A stretch of DNA of 64,000 nt from Halosimplex halophilum (lineage in GTDB: Archaea; Halobacteriota; Halobacteria; Halobacteriales; Haloarculaceae), in NCBI RefSeq assembly GCF_004698125.1, contig NZ_ML214297.1, forward strand, positions 1,488,001 to 1,552,000. The letters run 5' to 3'. The position numbers and the translations under genes were made by a program. Each line of letters starts with the position of its first letter. The first letter of the stretch is position 1. This document shows, piece by piece, positions 9,615 through 17,841 of this stretch. The notes beneath the pieces were generated by a model. The model was not told the DNA's origin. It worked only from the letters and a program-made list of their open reading frames with translations, and did not search any database.

Positions 9615-10541
9615 TCACTCGGTCCGGGCCGACTCGGCGAGGTCGACGGCGAGGGCCGCCGCCTCGGTCGCCGTCGCGCCGAAGACGTAGGCGACCGGCT
9701 CGATGCCGAACGCGCCCCCGTGGTAGGCGACCCGGGGGACGCCGCCGCGCTCGCGGAAGCCCGCGCGCAGGCGCTCGCCGCGGTCGTCGTAGTCGGCGTC
9801 GAACTCGAAGGGGTCGATCCCGCGCTCGCGGGCGGCGTCGAGCAGCGCCTCGGAGGTGGCGAGGTTCAGGGCCCCCCGCACGTCGGGGTCGACGGCCATC
9901 GCCGCCCGGATCGTCTCGGCGACGCGCTGGGAGGCGCCGAACTCGGGGTCCGCGGGGACCATGATCCGGCCGTTGACCGCCTGGAGGCGCCCGGGGACGG
10001 CGGCCACGTCGGTCGCGTCGGCGGCGTCGGGGACCGCGGTGCCGACGTTCGTGCCCACGTTCGGGACGTGCTCGGCCATCGCCGGCTCGCTGGCGACCCG
10101 GCGGGCTCCGCGGCGGACGGCCGCCAGCGCCTCCCGCTCGGCGAGGACCGCGTCGTCCGTCCCGCGGACGCACAGGTCACAGCCCAGCCCCTCCAGCGCG
10201 GGCATCTCCTCCTCGTGGACGGCGCAGATGGGGCCGCGGTCCTCGAAGGCGCGGACGAGGTCGAGCAGCTCCGCGAGCGCCTCGTAGCCGTCCATCGAGC
10301 CGTCGGCGAACCCCTCGGCGATGGTCTCGACCGTTGCGACCATCCGCTCGTCCTCGGCGAACCGCTCCTCGACAGTCACGTCGCCCCGGAGGTACTTGCT
10401 CACCGCCGCCTGCGTGAGCCCGAGTCGCTCGGCGACCTCCTTCTGGGTGAATCCCCGGTCGTGTAGCTCCGTCGCCAGCATCGCCCGCGCGGTCGGGAGG
10501 AACCGCTCGACCACGATCTCGCTGGGCAGCCGCAGTGCCAT
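9615..10541 (-). CDS. thiR: ThiR-type thiamine regulator (HTH plus ThiN domain)
   Basis: Predicted DNA-binding repressor of thiamine synthesis genes, 308 residues. An N-terminal helix-turn-helix (about residues 31-52, FTQKEVAERLGLTQAAVSKYL) is followed by a linker with a Cys-x2-Cys pair (GCDLC) and a C-terminal ThiN-like domain (from about residue 170), which in bifunctional ThiD-ThiN enzymes makes thiamine phosphate and in ThiR is thought to sense the ligand. The start chosen is the ATG at 10541, giving a protein that opens directly into the HTH; upstream in-frame starts would overlap the promoter. A TATA-like box (cttatac on the minus strand, 10564-10570) about 25 nt upstream fits a leaderless mRNA. 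It is divergent from thi4, its likely target. Confidence 0.88.
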   Translation of the reverse strand: MALRLPSEIVVERFLPTARAMLATELHDRGFTQKEVAERLGLTQAAVSKYLRGDVTVEERFAEDERMVATVETIAEGFADGSMDGYEALAELLDLVRAFEDRGPICAVHEEEMPALEGLGCDLCVRGTDDAVLAEREALAAVRRGARRVASEPAMAEHVPNVGTNVGTAVPDAADATDVAAVPGRLQAVNGRIMVPADPEFGASQRVAETIRAAMAVDPDVRGALNLATSEALLDAARERGIDPFEFDADYDDRGERLRAGFRERGGVPRVAYHGGAFGIEPVAYVFGATATEAAALAVDLAESARTE

Positions 10542-10572
10542 ACCCACGCTTGCCCCGGCCGCCGTATAAGCG

Positions 10573-10584
10573 CGTTGTACAACG
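10573..10584. promoter_or_regulatory. perfect palindrome CGTTGTACAACG, probable ThiR operator at the thiR promoter
   Basis: Twelve-base perfect palindrome with core TTGTACAA (10575-10582), lying immediately upstream of the thiR TATA-like box. The same eight-base core recurs in front of the thi4 promoter. Seen directly in the sequence; binding by ThiR, and therefore autoregulation, is inferred. Confidence 0.65.
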
Positions 10585-10635
10585 ACCCCGCTGCCGCCGC
10601 GGCTCGACTCTCGCATCGCGCTCGCGTTCAGTCGA

Positions 10636-10643
10636 TTGTACAA
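10636..10643. promoter_or_regulatory. TTGTACAA palindrome, probable ThiR operator at the thi4 promoter
   Basis: Second copy of the TTGTACAA core, centred 61 bp from the first. It sits just upstream of a TATA-like box (ttataa, 10649-10654) that is about 40 nt before the thi4 ATG. Placement next to the basal promoter elements suits repression by blocking TBP/TFB. Confidence 0.65.
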
Positions 10644-10693
10644 GCGGGTTATAACGAAAGGGGTTTTACCACTGGCTGGTAACACAGAGTGAT

Positions 10694-11626
10694 ATGAGCC
10701 AGGAAGGCTTCGACAAGTTCAGCGACGTGGGCGAGGCGGAAGTCACCCGAGCGATCGGTCAGGAGTGGACCGAGGAGTTCATGGACTTCTCGGACAGCGA
10801 CGTGATCATCGTCGGCGGCGGTCCCTCGGGGCTGATGGCGGCGAAGGAGCTCTCCGAGCGGGGCGTCCAGACCATGGTCGTCGAGAAGAACAACTACCTC
10901 GGCGGCGGCTTCTGGCTGGGCGGGTTCCTGATGAACAAGGTCACCGTCCGCGACCCGGCCCAGCAGGTCCTCGACGAACTCGACGTGGACCACAAGCAGT
11001 CCAAGGACAGCGAGGGGCTCTACGTCGCCAACGGGCCCGAGGCCTGTTCCGGCCTCATCAAGGCCGCCTGCGACGCGGGCGCGAAGATGCAGAACATGAC
11101 GGAGTTCACCGACATCGTCATCCGCGAGGACCACCGCGTCGGCGGCATCGTGATGAACTGGACGCCGGTCCACGCCCTCCCGCGCGAGATTACCTGCGTC
11201 GACCCCATCGCCGTCGAGGCCGATCTGGTCATCGACGCGACCGGCCACGACGCGATGGCCGTCAAGAAGCTCGACGAGCGCGGCGTGCTGAACGCTCCGG
11301 GTCTCGAAGAGGAAGCCAGCGGCATGGACCAGACCGACGATGACACGTACGGCGCCCCCGGCCACGACTCGCCGGGCCACGACTCGATGTGGGTCGGCGA
11401 GAGCGAGGACGCCGTCGTCGAGCACACCGGCCTCGCCCACGACGGCCTCGTCGTCACCGGCATGGCCACCGCCACCACGTACGGCCTCCCGCGCATGGGC
11501 CCGACGTTCGGCGCCATGCTCGTCTCCGGCAAGCGCGCCGCCCAGGTCGCGCTCGACGAACTCGAAGTCGACGCCGACCCCGTCGACCTGACGAGCCGCG
11601 ACGCCGCGGCCCCGGCCGACGATTAG
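10694..11626 (+). CDS. thi4: thiazole synthase Thi4 (eukaryotic/archaeal type)
   Basis: Makes the thiazole phosphate half of thiamine from NAD and glycine. The 310-residue flavin-fold protein has the dinucleotide-binding motif [17 protein letters not shown] (about residues 37-53), the glycine-rich [11 protein letters not shown] segment after it, and the C-terminal [19 protein letters not shown] block that closes the active site. A cysteine at residue 168 ([11 protein letters not shown]) falls where yeast Thi4 has the cysteine that gives up its sulfur in a single-turnover reaction; methanogen Thi4 proteins have histidine there and use free sulfide. Cys168 therefore suggests a sulfur-donating or cysteine-dependent mechanism, as discussed for Haloferax Thi4. 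The gene is divergent from thiR and probably thiamine-repressed. Confidence 0.93.
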   Translation: MSQEGFDKFSDVGEAEVTRAIGQEWTEEFMDFSDSDVIIVGGGPSGLMAAKELSERGVQTMVVEKNNYLGGGFWLGGFLMNKVTVRDPAQQVLDELDVDHKQSKDSEGLYVANGPEACSGLIKAACDAGAKMQNMTEFTDIVIREDHRVGGIVMNWTPVHALPREITCVDPIAVEADLVIDATGHDAMAVKKLDERGVLNAPGLEEEASGMDQTDDDTYGAPGHDSPGHDSMWVGESEDAVVEHTGLAHDGLVVTGMATATTYGLPRMGPTFGAMLVSGKRAAQVALDELEVDADPVDLTSRDAAAPADD

Positions 11627-11674
11627 CGTAGCCAACTGAACACTCGTTTTGGCGCGTGCTGTCGCGCGCTTTCA

Positions 11675-11704
11675 TGCGCGCGACGGAGCCGCGCGAGGGA
11701 TGAG
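11675..11704 (+). repeat. intergenic repeat element, copy 1
   Basis: A ~30-bp GC-rich segment whose last 17 bases (gccgcgcgagggatgag, 11688-11704) recur identically at 60888-60904, with a similar flank before it (tgcgcgcgac). It lies in the gene-poor spacer downstream of thi4 (11627-11999). The recurrence in two distant non-coding spacers points to a dispersed haloarchaeal intergenic element of unknown role. Confidence 0.6.
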
Positions 11705-11868
11705 AAGCGCAGCCTGCGAGCATCGTAATCGGTTGGGGAGGTTCGTGGCCGTCTGCGGTGCTGTGCTATTCCTGGCGGACTGAAAGGGCGAGGCGCGCTC
11801 GCGCTCGTCCAGTCGTCTGAGCGACCCCTATCCGCGCGGGCGTTGCGGAGAGCGCGGATATGTCGCTC

Positions 11869-11981
11869 AGCGACCGCGAGCGCGCCGAGGGCTTTCAACG
11901 CCTGCTGTCTCCTGCGGTCGCAATGGCTGCTAGCGAGCACGCCGAGGGCTTTCAACGCTTGCTGTCGCTCGCAGCCATTCG
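11869..11981. repeat. two tandem hairpin units with a conserved loop
   Basis: Two 34-bp near-identical segments (11876-11909 and 11933-11966, two mismatches) share the core gccgagggctttcaacgc and are 57 bp apart. Each is framed by its own short inverted repeat: gcgaccgc against gcggtcgc for the first, and aatggctgc with gcgag against ctcgcagccatt for the second. Loop sequence is conserved while the stems differ, as expected of a structured repeat or RNA family. A related core (gccgagggcgttcagcac) occurs at 60916-60933. No protein gene is supported here. Confidence 0.6.
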
Positions 11982-11999
11982 AATTCGTCACGAACAGAT

Positions 12000-12122
12000 T
12001 CAGAGAAACTCGGTTTCCGCCCACTCGTAGAGTCGCTTCGCGAAGTAGAGCGCGAACAGCAGGACGAGGACGGCTACGACGCTCTGGGGCGGTCCCGGAG
12101 CCGTGACAGCGAAATCACTCAT
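12000..12122 (-). CDS. 40-residue single-span membrane protein
   Basis: A very small reading frame (ATG to TGA) encoding 40 residues: a short polar N-terminus, a hydrophobic helix SVVAVLVLLFALYFA (residues 14-28) and a charged tail KRLYEWAETEF. The hydrophobicity pattern, the positive residues just after the helix and a G-rich stretch (gggggtcg) 8-15 nt before the ATG support a real gene. It is divergent from the 58-residue zinc-binding protein 86 bp away. Small one-span proteins of this kind often join larger membrane complexes, but no partner is evident. Confidence 0.55.
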   Translation of the reverse strand: MSDFAVTAPGPPQSVVAVLVLLFALYFAKRLYEWAETEFL

Positions 12123-12208
12123 GCCGTCATCGACCCCCAGCGCGGTTGTAGGCCTTTCGCCGGCCGCCACCGACAGACCTTCACTGACGAACCCTCAAGA
12201 CACGAATA

Positions 12209-12385
12209 GTGACAGACGAGCGCGAGTACTGCCGACTCTGCGGCCGACAACTCCAGAAAGACCTCGCAGCCACGGACAGTCGGCAGTGCTGTCTCAACGC
12301 CACCCCAATAGCGGGCACCTGTCCCGAGCACGGGCCAGTCGGGCCGCACCACGCGACCGGCGAACCGCCAGAACCGCAGTCCTGA
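12209..12385 (+). CDS. 58-residue zinc-finger-like small protein
   Basis: GTG-started frame encoding 58 residues with Cys8-x2-Cys11-Gly (YCRLCG), Cys27-Cys28, and Cys38-Pro-Glu-His41. This is a variant of the paired CPxCG knuckles found in the numerous haloarchaeal zinc-finger micro-proteins, so a single structural zinc site is likely. Five cysteines in 58 residues stand out in a proteome that is otherwise poor in cysteine. The tail (after residue 42) is Pro/His-rich and probably flexible. It ends three bases from the convergent SagB-like gene. Cellular role unknown; regulation or protein-protein contact is a guess from the family. Confidence 0.55.
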   Translation: MTDEREYCRLCGRQLQKDLAATDSRQCCLNATPIAGTCPEHGPVGPHHATGEPPEPQS

Positions 12386-12388
12386 CTC

Positions 12389-13927
12389 TCACGCGGGCTT
12401 GCCGAACGCGAACAGCGTCATCGGGGTCTGTCCATCCGAGTGAGGCGAGAGGTACTCCGCGACCTCGGTGTCGAAGAAGGTGAACCCGCGGCCACCCAGC
12501 GTCCGGTGGGCGTAGGTCGCCAGGTAGAGCCGACCGAGCGCGATCCCGGCCTCCAGTTGCGCGAGCCGATAGCCGCGGTTGCCGAACTCCGAGACCACAG
12601 CGTCCACGTCCGCCATCAGGTAGACGTTCACCGCGGCGTCGCCCACGACCGACTGCCCGAGTGCGAGGTGCCCCGCTTTCTCCCGGTCCGCCTCCCGGAC
12701 CCACTCCAGTTCGTCGGCGCCGGGGTGGTACTCGTAGACGCCGGGGTCGACCCCCTCGACCGCGTGGACGAGACAGTAGCAGTCCACGAGCCCGCGGAGG
12801 TCGCCGGCGAAGGCGTCGGCGGGGACGCCGCGCATGGCACGGTCCATCACCGTCGCGAACTTCCGGGCGCTGATCGGCTCGTGACTGTATTCGCGGCAGG
12901 ACCCGCGGCGCTCGATGGTCGCCCCGACCGGTCGCGCCGAGGCGGTCTCCGCGTCGACCGGGTCGAGGTCGACCCACTCCGCGTCGTCCGCGCGCTCGCC
13001 CAGCGAGGTGTCCGCGACCTCGTGGGCGAACGTCTCGCGCCAGGCTTCGGCGGCGTCGCCGTCCTCCAGCCGGCTCTGGCGCCAGGCGTCCGCGACCAGC
13101 GGGTAGTCCACCGGGTCCTCGGAGAGCGGCCGTTCCGCAGGATCGATGGGGTCCACCTCGGGTGTCTCTGCACCGTCGGACACCGCCGACCCCGAGCCGA
13201 CGGGGACGAGCGCCAGCGGCGCCTCGTCGTCGGGGTCGAGGCCGAGCAACTCCGCCACGGGGTCGTCGGCGAAGCCCGCCACCACTTCCGCGCGGTGACC
13301 GCCGCCGTGGGCGACGGCAAGCAGGTTCGCGAGGATCGTCCCCGAGTCCCAGAAGGCGTGGCGGTAGGTGCGCTCCCGATACTTCCAGGCGTTGCGCCAC
13401 CACTCCGACGCGGCGACGACGGTCACGGGCGCGTCGGCGACCCCGGCGTGGTCGCCGCTGGCCGCCGCCAGGACGCCCCGGTAGTCGCCCTCCCGGAGCA
13501 CGTCGAACTCGCCGCCCTCGGGGTCGAAGTGGTAGACACCGGGGGAGAACTCTCCGCAGTCGCCGGTCACGACGTACAGGTCGACGTGGTAGAGCTTCCC
13601 CGTGCAGGCCGCGGCGCGGAACCGCATCTCCCGGCCGCCGATCTCCAGTTCCTTCGTGACCCCGGCGGCGTAGTGGCAGAGCGTCGCGATGTCGGGGTCG
13701 CCGGCGGGGTCGGGCGCGGCGGCCGGCGGGTCCGCGCCGTCGGTCGCGACGGCGGCCAGCGCGGGCGTCTCCGGCGGGTCCGGCTCACTCTCGGGCGCGA
13801 ATCGCGGCAGGACCTCGTAGACCTTGTACGGGCGGGGGCGGTTGGACTCGTCGAGTTCGAAGGACATCTCCCGGAGCCGCTCCGGCGAGTGGTTCGTCCG
13901 CTCGTGATACTCGCGGGCGTCGACCAT
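12389..13927 (-). CDS. SagB/nitroreductase-family protein with two tandem domains
   Basis: 512-residue protein made of two FMN-dependent nitroreductase-like halves (about residues 60-235 and 320-512). The second half has the classic FMN-phosphate contact RRGSCREYSHEPIS and ends in the FTFFDTEVAEYLSP...MTLFAFGKP pattern seen in SagB/ThcOx dehydrogenases; the first half keeps the fold-specific segments (GVYHFDP, TVVAASEWWRNAWKYRERTYRHAFWD) but lacks a clear RRS motif. Such fused dimers occur in SagB-type azoline dehydrogenases and in stand-alone archaeal relatives. The start used is the ATG opening MVDAREYHERTNHSPERL. No YcaO or peptide-precursor gene is nearby, so a RiPP role is unproven; an unknown flavin oxidoreductase is the safe call. 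Confidence 0.75.
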   Translation of the reverse strand: MVDAREYHERTNHSPERLREMSFELDESNRPRPYKVYEVLPRFAPESEPDPPETPALAAVATDGADPPAAAPDPAGDPDIATLCHYAAGVTKELEIGGREMRFRAAACTGKLYHVDLYVVTGDCGEFSPGVYHFDPEGGEFDVLREGDYRGVLAAASGDHAGVADAPVTVVAASEWWRNAWKYRERTYRHAFWDSGTILANLLAVAHGGGHRAEVVAGFADDPVAELLGLDPDDEAPLALVPVGSGSAVSDGAETPEVDPIDPAERPLSEDPVDYPLVADAWRQSRLEDGDAAEAWRETFAHEVADTSLGERADDAEWVDLDPVDAETASARPVGATIERRGSCREYSHEPISARKFATVMDRAMRGVPADAFAGDLRGLVDCYCLVHAVEGVDPGVYEYHPGADELEWVREADREKAGHLALGQSVVGDAAVNVYLMADVDAVVSEFGNRGYRLAQLEAGIALGRLYLATYAHRTLGGRGFTFFDTEVAEYLSPHSDGQTPMTLFAFGKPA

Positions 13928-14026
13928 GCCGGCGGTTCGACCGGCCGGACCTAACCGCTTGGGGTGGCGTGCGACTGGCCGGCAGACCACCCCCACCGCG
14001 AACCGGCGGTCCGACGAGCGGACCGC

Positions 14027-15046
14027 TCAGTGGACCGACCAGATCCCGCGGGTGCGGTCGAGCCAGCTGCCGACGACGACGTGGGGGACGGCGACGCAGG
14101 CGACGAAGACGCTGTAGACGGCGACCCAGCCGACGGCGCTGGTCGGCGGTTCGGGGAGCCAGACGACCAGCCCGGCGAGGACGGCCAGCGCGCCGACCCA
14201 CGGGAGCGCGCCGTCCCGGAGGACGCGCCGGAGGGCGTCGGCCAGCGTCGCGTCGGGCGACCCGTCGGTCATGCGGGCGACCTGCCGGGTCGCGTACCAG
14301 CAGGGGAAGTACACGCCGACGGCGACGATGGGCGGGACGACGGCGAAGAAGGCGACCAGCAGTCCCACCTCGGCGGCCTCCGCGCGCCAGGCCGAGGGGT
14401 CGGCGGTCCCCCGCGTGGCCGCGAGGTAGCCGAGGAGGAGGCCGGCGTAGCAGCCGCCGACGAACGCCCGGCGGACGGGGTCGAACAGCCAGCCGACCGC
14501 GGGGTCGCTCGCGAACAGCCCCGCCATCGCGTAGGCGACGGCGCTGAACACGCTCGGGGCGGCCAGGTACGGGACGACCATCACCGCGCCGCCCCGCACC
14601 GCGGCGCCGACGAGCCGCGCCCGCCAGGTCCCGAGACCGTCGCCCGAGCGCACCCGTCGTCGGACCGCGATCCCGCCGTGACCCGCCTTGAGGACGGTGA
14701 TCCCGACGGCGACGACCAGCCCCGCGACGGGCGCGGCGGCGAACAGCGCCAGCGCCGCGCCCAGCAGCCCGACGTAGGCCGCGAGGTAGCGGGCCTGCAG
14801 CGACTCGACCCGGCCACGGAGGTTGGCGACGTGCTCGAACCCGCCGTGGTAGAGGCTGACCGTCCCCATCAGGCTCAGGTACACGGCCGCCTGGGCGGCC
14901 AGCGGGAGGGTCACGCCGGCGTAGGTGGCGACCGCGAACGCGACCGTCAGCCACAGAAAGACGGCTCGCGACGCCCGCAGGAGGCGCCCGGTCGGTCCCG
15001 CCCGCTCGGCTCCCGGCAGCGAGAACTCCGGGTCGGCGTGCGCCAT
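14027..15046 (-). CDS. blh: beta-carotene 15,15'-dioxygenase, Brp/Blh family
   Basis: Integral membrane non-heme iron enzyme that splits beta-carotene into two retinal molecules for rhodopsins. The 339-residue protein has about eight hydrophobic spans and histidine motifs placed as in the Brp/Blh family: YHGGFEH (His67, His72), KAGHGG (His123) and VAVPHVVVGSWLD (His near 322). The ATG at 15046 begins a short acidic N-terminus before the first span; a TATA-like box (ttttaag on the minus strand, about 15071-15077) lies about 28 nt upstream, fitting a leaderless mRNA. It is divergent from the carotenoid desaturase gene, a sensible pairing since one makes the precursor and the other consumes it. 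No rhodopsin gene lies in this window. Confidence 0.88.
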   Translation of the reverse strand: MAHADPEFSLPGAERAGPTGRLLRASRAVFLWLTVAFAVATYAGVTLPLAAQAAVYLSLMGTVSLYHGGFEHVANLRGRVESLQARYLAAYVGLLGAALALFAAAPVAGLVVAVGITVLKAGHGGIAVRRRVRSGDGLGTWRARLVGAAVRGGAVMVVPYLAAPSVFSAVAYAMAGLFASDPAVGWLFDPVRRAFVGGCYAGLLLGYLAATRGTADPSAWRAEAAEVGLLVAFFAVVPPIVAVGVYFPCWYATRQVARMTDGSPDATLADALRRVLRDGALPWVGALAVLAGLVVWLPEPPTSAVGWVAVYSVFVACVAVPHVVVGSWLDRTRGIWSVH

Positions 15047-15148
15047 CGGCGGATGTGGAGGACTGACACGGCTTAAAAACCGGGCGGCGTTCCAGCCCGC
15101 TGGGAACGCGGCCCGTGGGTGATAGGCCGGGAGTCCTCCACGTCCGGT

Positions 15149-16765
15149 ATGACACGCGAATCGACCGGGGACCCGGCCGCGCCGCCCGCGCGGGAGACGA
15201 CGCCGGAGGGGCCGGACCTGTCGGGCGACCCGCTGGCGGGCGAGCGGGTGACCGTCGTCGGCGGCGGGTTCGGCGGGCTGGCGACCGCTCCCATGCTGGC
15301 CGAGCTCGGCGCCGAGGTGACCGTCCTCGACAGGAACGAACGGGTCGGCGGCGTCGCCAACCGCATCGAGGCCGACGGCTTCACGTTCGACACCGGGCCG
15401 TCGTGGTACCTGATGCCCGGCGTCTTCGAGCGGTACTTCGACTTCTTCGACCGCGAGCCCGCCGACTACTACGACCTCGACCGGCTCGATCCGCACTACC
15501 GGATCGTCTGGAAGGACGGCGACCGCGTCGACGTGCCGGACGACCCCGCGGCGGTCGCCGAGATCTTCGAGTCCTACGAGGACGGCGCGGGCGAGGCCTT
15601 CCGCGAGTATCTCGACGAGGCGGAGTTCACCTACGAGGTCGGCATGGACCGGTTCGTCTACGAGGACCGTCCCAGGCTCCGGGACTTCGCGGACCTCGAC
15701 GTGGCGCGGTCGGCCCGCGGGATCGCCCTGCTGGGGTCGATGGCCGACCACGCCGCCGGCTACTTCGAGGACCCGAAGCTCCGCCAGCTCGTCCAGTACA
15801 CGCTGGTCTTCCTCGGCGGCGCCCCCCACAACACCCCCGCGCTGTACAACCTCATGGCCCACGTCGACTTCGAACTCGGCGTCTTCTACCCCGAGGGCGG
15901 GATCTACAGCGTCGTCGAGGCGCTGGTCGAACTGGGCCGCGAGCGCGGCGTCGACTACCGAACCGGGACGACGGTGACCGCAATCGCGGACCGACCGCGC
16001 GGGCTGGCGGTCGAGACGCGACCGAGCGGCGACGGGGACGGGCCGGACGGGGCCGGCGGGACCGACCGCCACCGCGCCGACCGCGTGGTCTGCAACGCCA
16101 ACCCCGCACACGTCCAGCGCGCCCTCCTCGGACCCGAGTACGGCCGCGGCGACGACTACTGGGCCGACCGGACCTACGCCCCCTCGGCGTACATGCTGTA
16201 TCTCGGCGTCGAGGGCGACCTGGAGAGCCTGGAACACCACACGCTCGTCCTGCCGACCGACTGGGACGGCCACTTCGAGCGGATCTTCGACGACCCGGCC
16301 TGGCCCGACGACCCCGCCTACTACGTGAACGTCCCCTCGCGGACCGACGACACGGTCGCGCCCGACGGCCACGAGACGGTAGTCGTCCTCGTCCCCGTCG
16401 CGCCCGGACTGGACGACTCGCCCGACCGTCGCGAGCGGTTCCGCGGACAGGTGCTCGACGACATCGCCGAGCACGCGGGCGTCGACCTGCGCGACCGGAT
16501 CGCTGTCGAACGGGAGGCCTGCGTCTCCGAGTTCGCCGAGCGGGTCAACGCCCCGGAGGGGACCGCGCTCGGACTGGCCCACACGCTCTTCCAGACCGGC
16601 CCCCTGCGACCGTCACACCGCGGCGAGCCCGACGGGCTCTACTACGTCGGCGGCTACACGACGCCCGGCATCGGCGTCCCGATGTGTCTCATCAGCGCCG
16701 AGCACACGGCCGCGGCCGTCCGCGAGGACGCCGAGGAGACCAGGCGGATGCCGCCGCTGTGGTGA
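15149..16765 (+). CDS. crtI: phytoene desaturase / carotenoid desaturase (CrtI family)
   Basis: FAD-dependent desaturase of carotenoid synthesis, membrane-associated, 538 residues. An N-terminal dinucleotide-binding motif (VTVVGGGFGGLATAPML, about residues 34-50) is followed by the RVGGVANRIEADGFTFDTGPSW region and the C-terminal FAD/family signature GLYYVGGYTTPGIGVPM. Haloarchaea have several CrtI-like enzymes (phytoene desaturase, and the 3,4-desaturase CrtD of bacterioruberin synthesis); pairing with blh rather than with lyeJ/cruF favours the CrtI role, but this is inference. The ATG at 15149 is preferred over a GTG 30 bases upstream because it leaves room for the divergent blh promoter. 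Confidence 0.85.
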   Translation: MTRESTGDPAAPPARETTPEGPDLSGDPLAGERVTVVGGGFGGLATAPMLAELGAEVTVLDRNERVGGVANRIEADGFTFDTGPSWYLMPGVFERYFDFFDREPADYYDLDRLDPHYRIVWKDGDRVDVPDDPAAVAEIFESYEDGAGEAFREYLDEAEFTYEVGMDRFVYEDRPRLRDFADLDVARSARGIALLGSMADHAAGYFEDPKLRQLVQYTLVFLGGAPHNTPALYNLMAHVDFELGVFYPEGGIYSVVEALVELGRERGVDYRTGTTVTAIADRPRGLAVETRPSGDGDGPDGAGGTDRHRADRVVCNANPAHVQRALLGPEYGRGDDYWADRTYAPSAYMLYLGVEGDLESLEHHTLVLPTDWDGHFERIFDDPAWPDDPAYYVNVPSRTDDTVAPDGHETVVVLVPVAPGLDDSPDRRERFRGQVLDDIAEHAGVDLRDRIAVEREACVSEFAERVNAPEGTALGLAHTLFQTGPLRPSHRGEPDGLYYVGGYTTPGIGVPMCLISAEHTAAAVREDAEETRRMPPLW

Positions 16766-16813
16766 CGGCGGACGCCGCCGTTCGGACGATCGTCGACCCC
16801 GCCGCCCGCGGCC

Positions 16814-17509
16814 TCACGACGGCTCGACGACCAGCATCTCGGTCGCGCCGGGCTGGAACTCGTAGGGGACCCCGCGGACGGAGACGCCGTGACCGTCCGC
16901 CCGGAGCGCGTCGGCGACGGGCTCGACGAACGCCGAGCGCGTGCGGTCCAGCGAGTGCAACGGGAAGACGCGGACTTCCTCGCGGGCGACGCGAGCGAGG
17001 TCCCGGACCGCGGCTTCGTGGAACGCCCGGTCCAGCCGGTCGTCGTAGGTGAACAGCAGGTTCGAGACCAGCGCGAGGTCGACCGCGTCGTCCTCGACGG
17101 GGAGGGCCGGGAGCGCGCCCGCGACGTAGCGCTCTGGGTGAGTCTCGTAGTCGGCGAGGAACCGCTCGGCCGCCGCGCGGAGGTACCGCCCTCGCGTCTC
17201 CACGTCGCCGTAGAAGTCCCAGACGAACAGTTCCCGCTTCTCGCGGAGCTGGGCGACGTTGTACTCGATCGCATCGGTGAGTTCCGGTTCGAGGGCGTCG
17301 GGCGGCGGGCCGAACAGGGGGTCGACCGCGACCGCCCGCTCGGCCAGCTCCGCCGCCGTCGCCGTGAACGCCCCCGCGCCCCCGCCGCAGTCCAGTAGCT
17401 CCCGGCCCGCGATGTCCCCGGCTCGCAGGTCGAACATCCGCCGGTACTCCGCGAACGTCCGCCCGATCGTCAGGAAGTCGGCCTCGACTTCGAACTTCTC
17501 GTTGCCCAT
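16814..17509 (-). CDS. class I SAM-dependent methyltransferase
   Basis: 231-residue protein with the SAM-binding motif I ELLDCGGGAGAFTATA (about residues 37-52), an acidic residue at the end of the next strand (AVAVDPLF) and motif-IV-like VDLALVSNLLF near residue 160. Substrate is not identifiable. It is convergent with crtI (48 bp apart). An N-terminal 30-residue stretch precedes the Rossmann core, as in many small-molecule methyltransferases. The start ATG is preceded by A/T-rich boxes within 40 nt. Confidence 0.8.
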   Translation of the reverse strand: MGNEKFEVEADFLTIGRTFAEYRRMFDLRAGDIAGRELLDCGGGAGAFTATAAELAERAVAVDPLFGPPPDALEPELTDAIEYNVAQLREKRELFVWDFYGDVETRGRYLRAAAERFLADYETHPERYVAGALPALPVEDDAVDLALVSNLLFTYDDRLDRAFHEAAVRDLARVAREEVRVFPLHSLDRTRSAFVEPVADALRADGHGVSVRGVPYEFQPGATEMLVVEPS

Positions 17510-17630
17510 AGTTGTATGTTAGTGTCGGTATCTGTTCATTGGTGTATAGTGTTTTCGGGTGAGGAACCCGCAGGTACTCGGCAACCGAGTGACCGGTCCG
17601 AATATGGTGTGGGAGCCCGTAGCACGACGT

Positions 17631-17777
17631 ATGCCCGAGACGGCGACCAGAGAGCGGGAGTACGTCGGCTGCCCGGCGCCGGCGTGCAACCGGAAGGACA
17701 GGCGCAGCGTCATCAGGGAACACCTCGCGGAGCTGGACGACCAGCGCCACGAGCGCTTCGACGGCAGCGAGATATAG
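17631..17777 (+). CDS. 48-residue conserved-looking small protein with a Cys pair
   Basis: Short frame starting at the ATG after a TATA-like gaatatgg (about 17611-17618). It encodes 48 mostly charged residues with GCPAPACNRK (Cys14, Cys19) and an amphipathic helix (RRSVIREHLAELDDQRHERF). The promoter-like spacing and typical halophilic composition support it as a gene; the two cysteines could bind metal if the protein dimerises. No function can be given. Confidence 0.45.
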   Translation: MPETATREREYVGCPAPACNRKDRRSVIREHLAELDDQRHERFDGSEI

Positions 17778-17841
17778 CGGCGGGACCGGCGGGGTCGTCC
17801 CGAGCCGCAACGCGTTTCACGCGGTGGTACCACCGGTTCGT

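Noticed and set aside
11623-12024. 133-codon minus-strand frame over the repeat-rich spacer
   Set aside because: It is created by the repeat units themselves (internal QQALKALG duplication), overlaps the 40-residue gene and has no start signal.
15047-16582. Upstream extension of the blh frame through the antisense of crtI
   Set aside because: The Brp/Blh protein starts naturally at 15046 with a promoter before it; the extension only reads the crtI complement.
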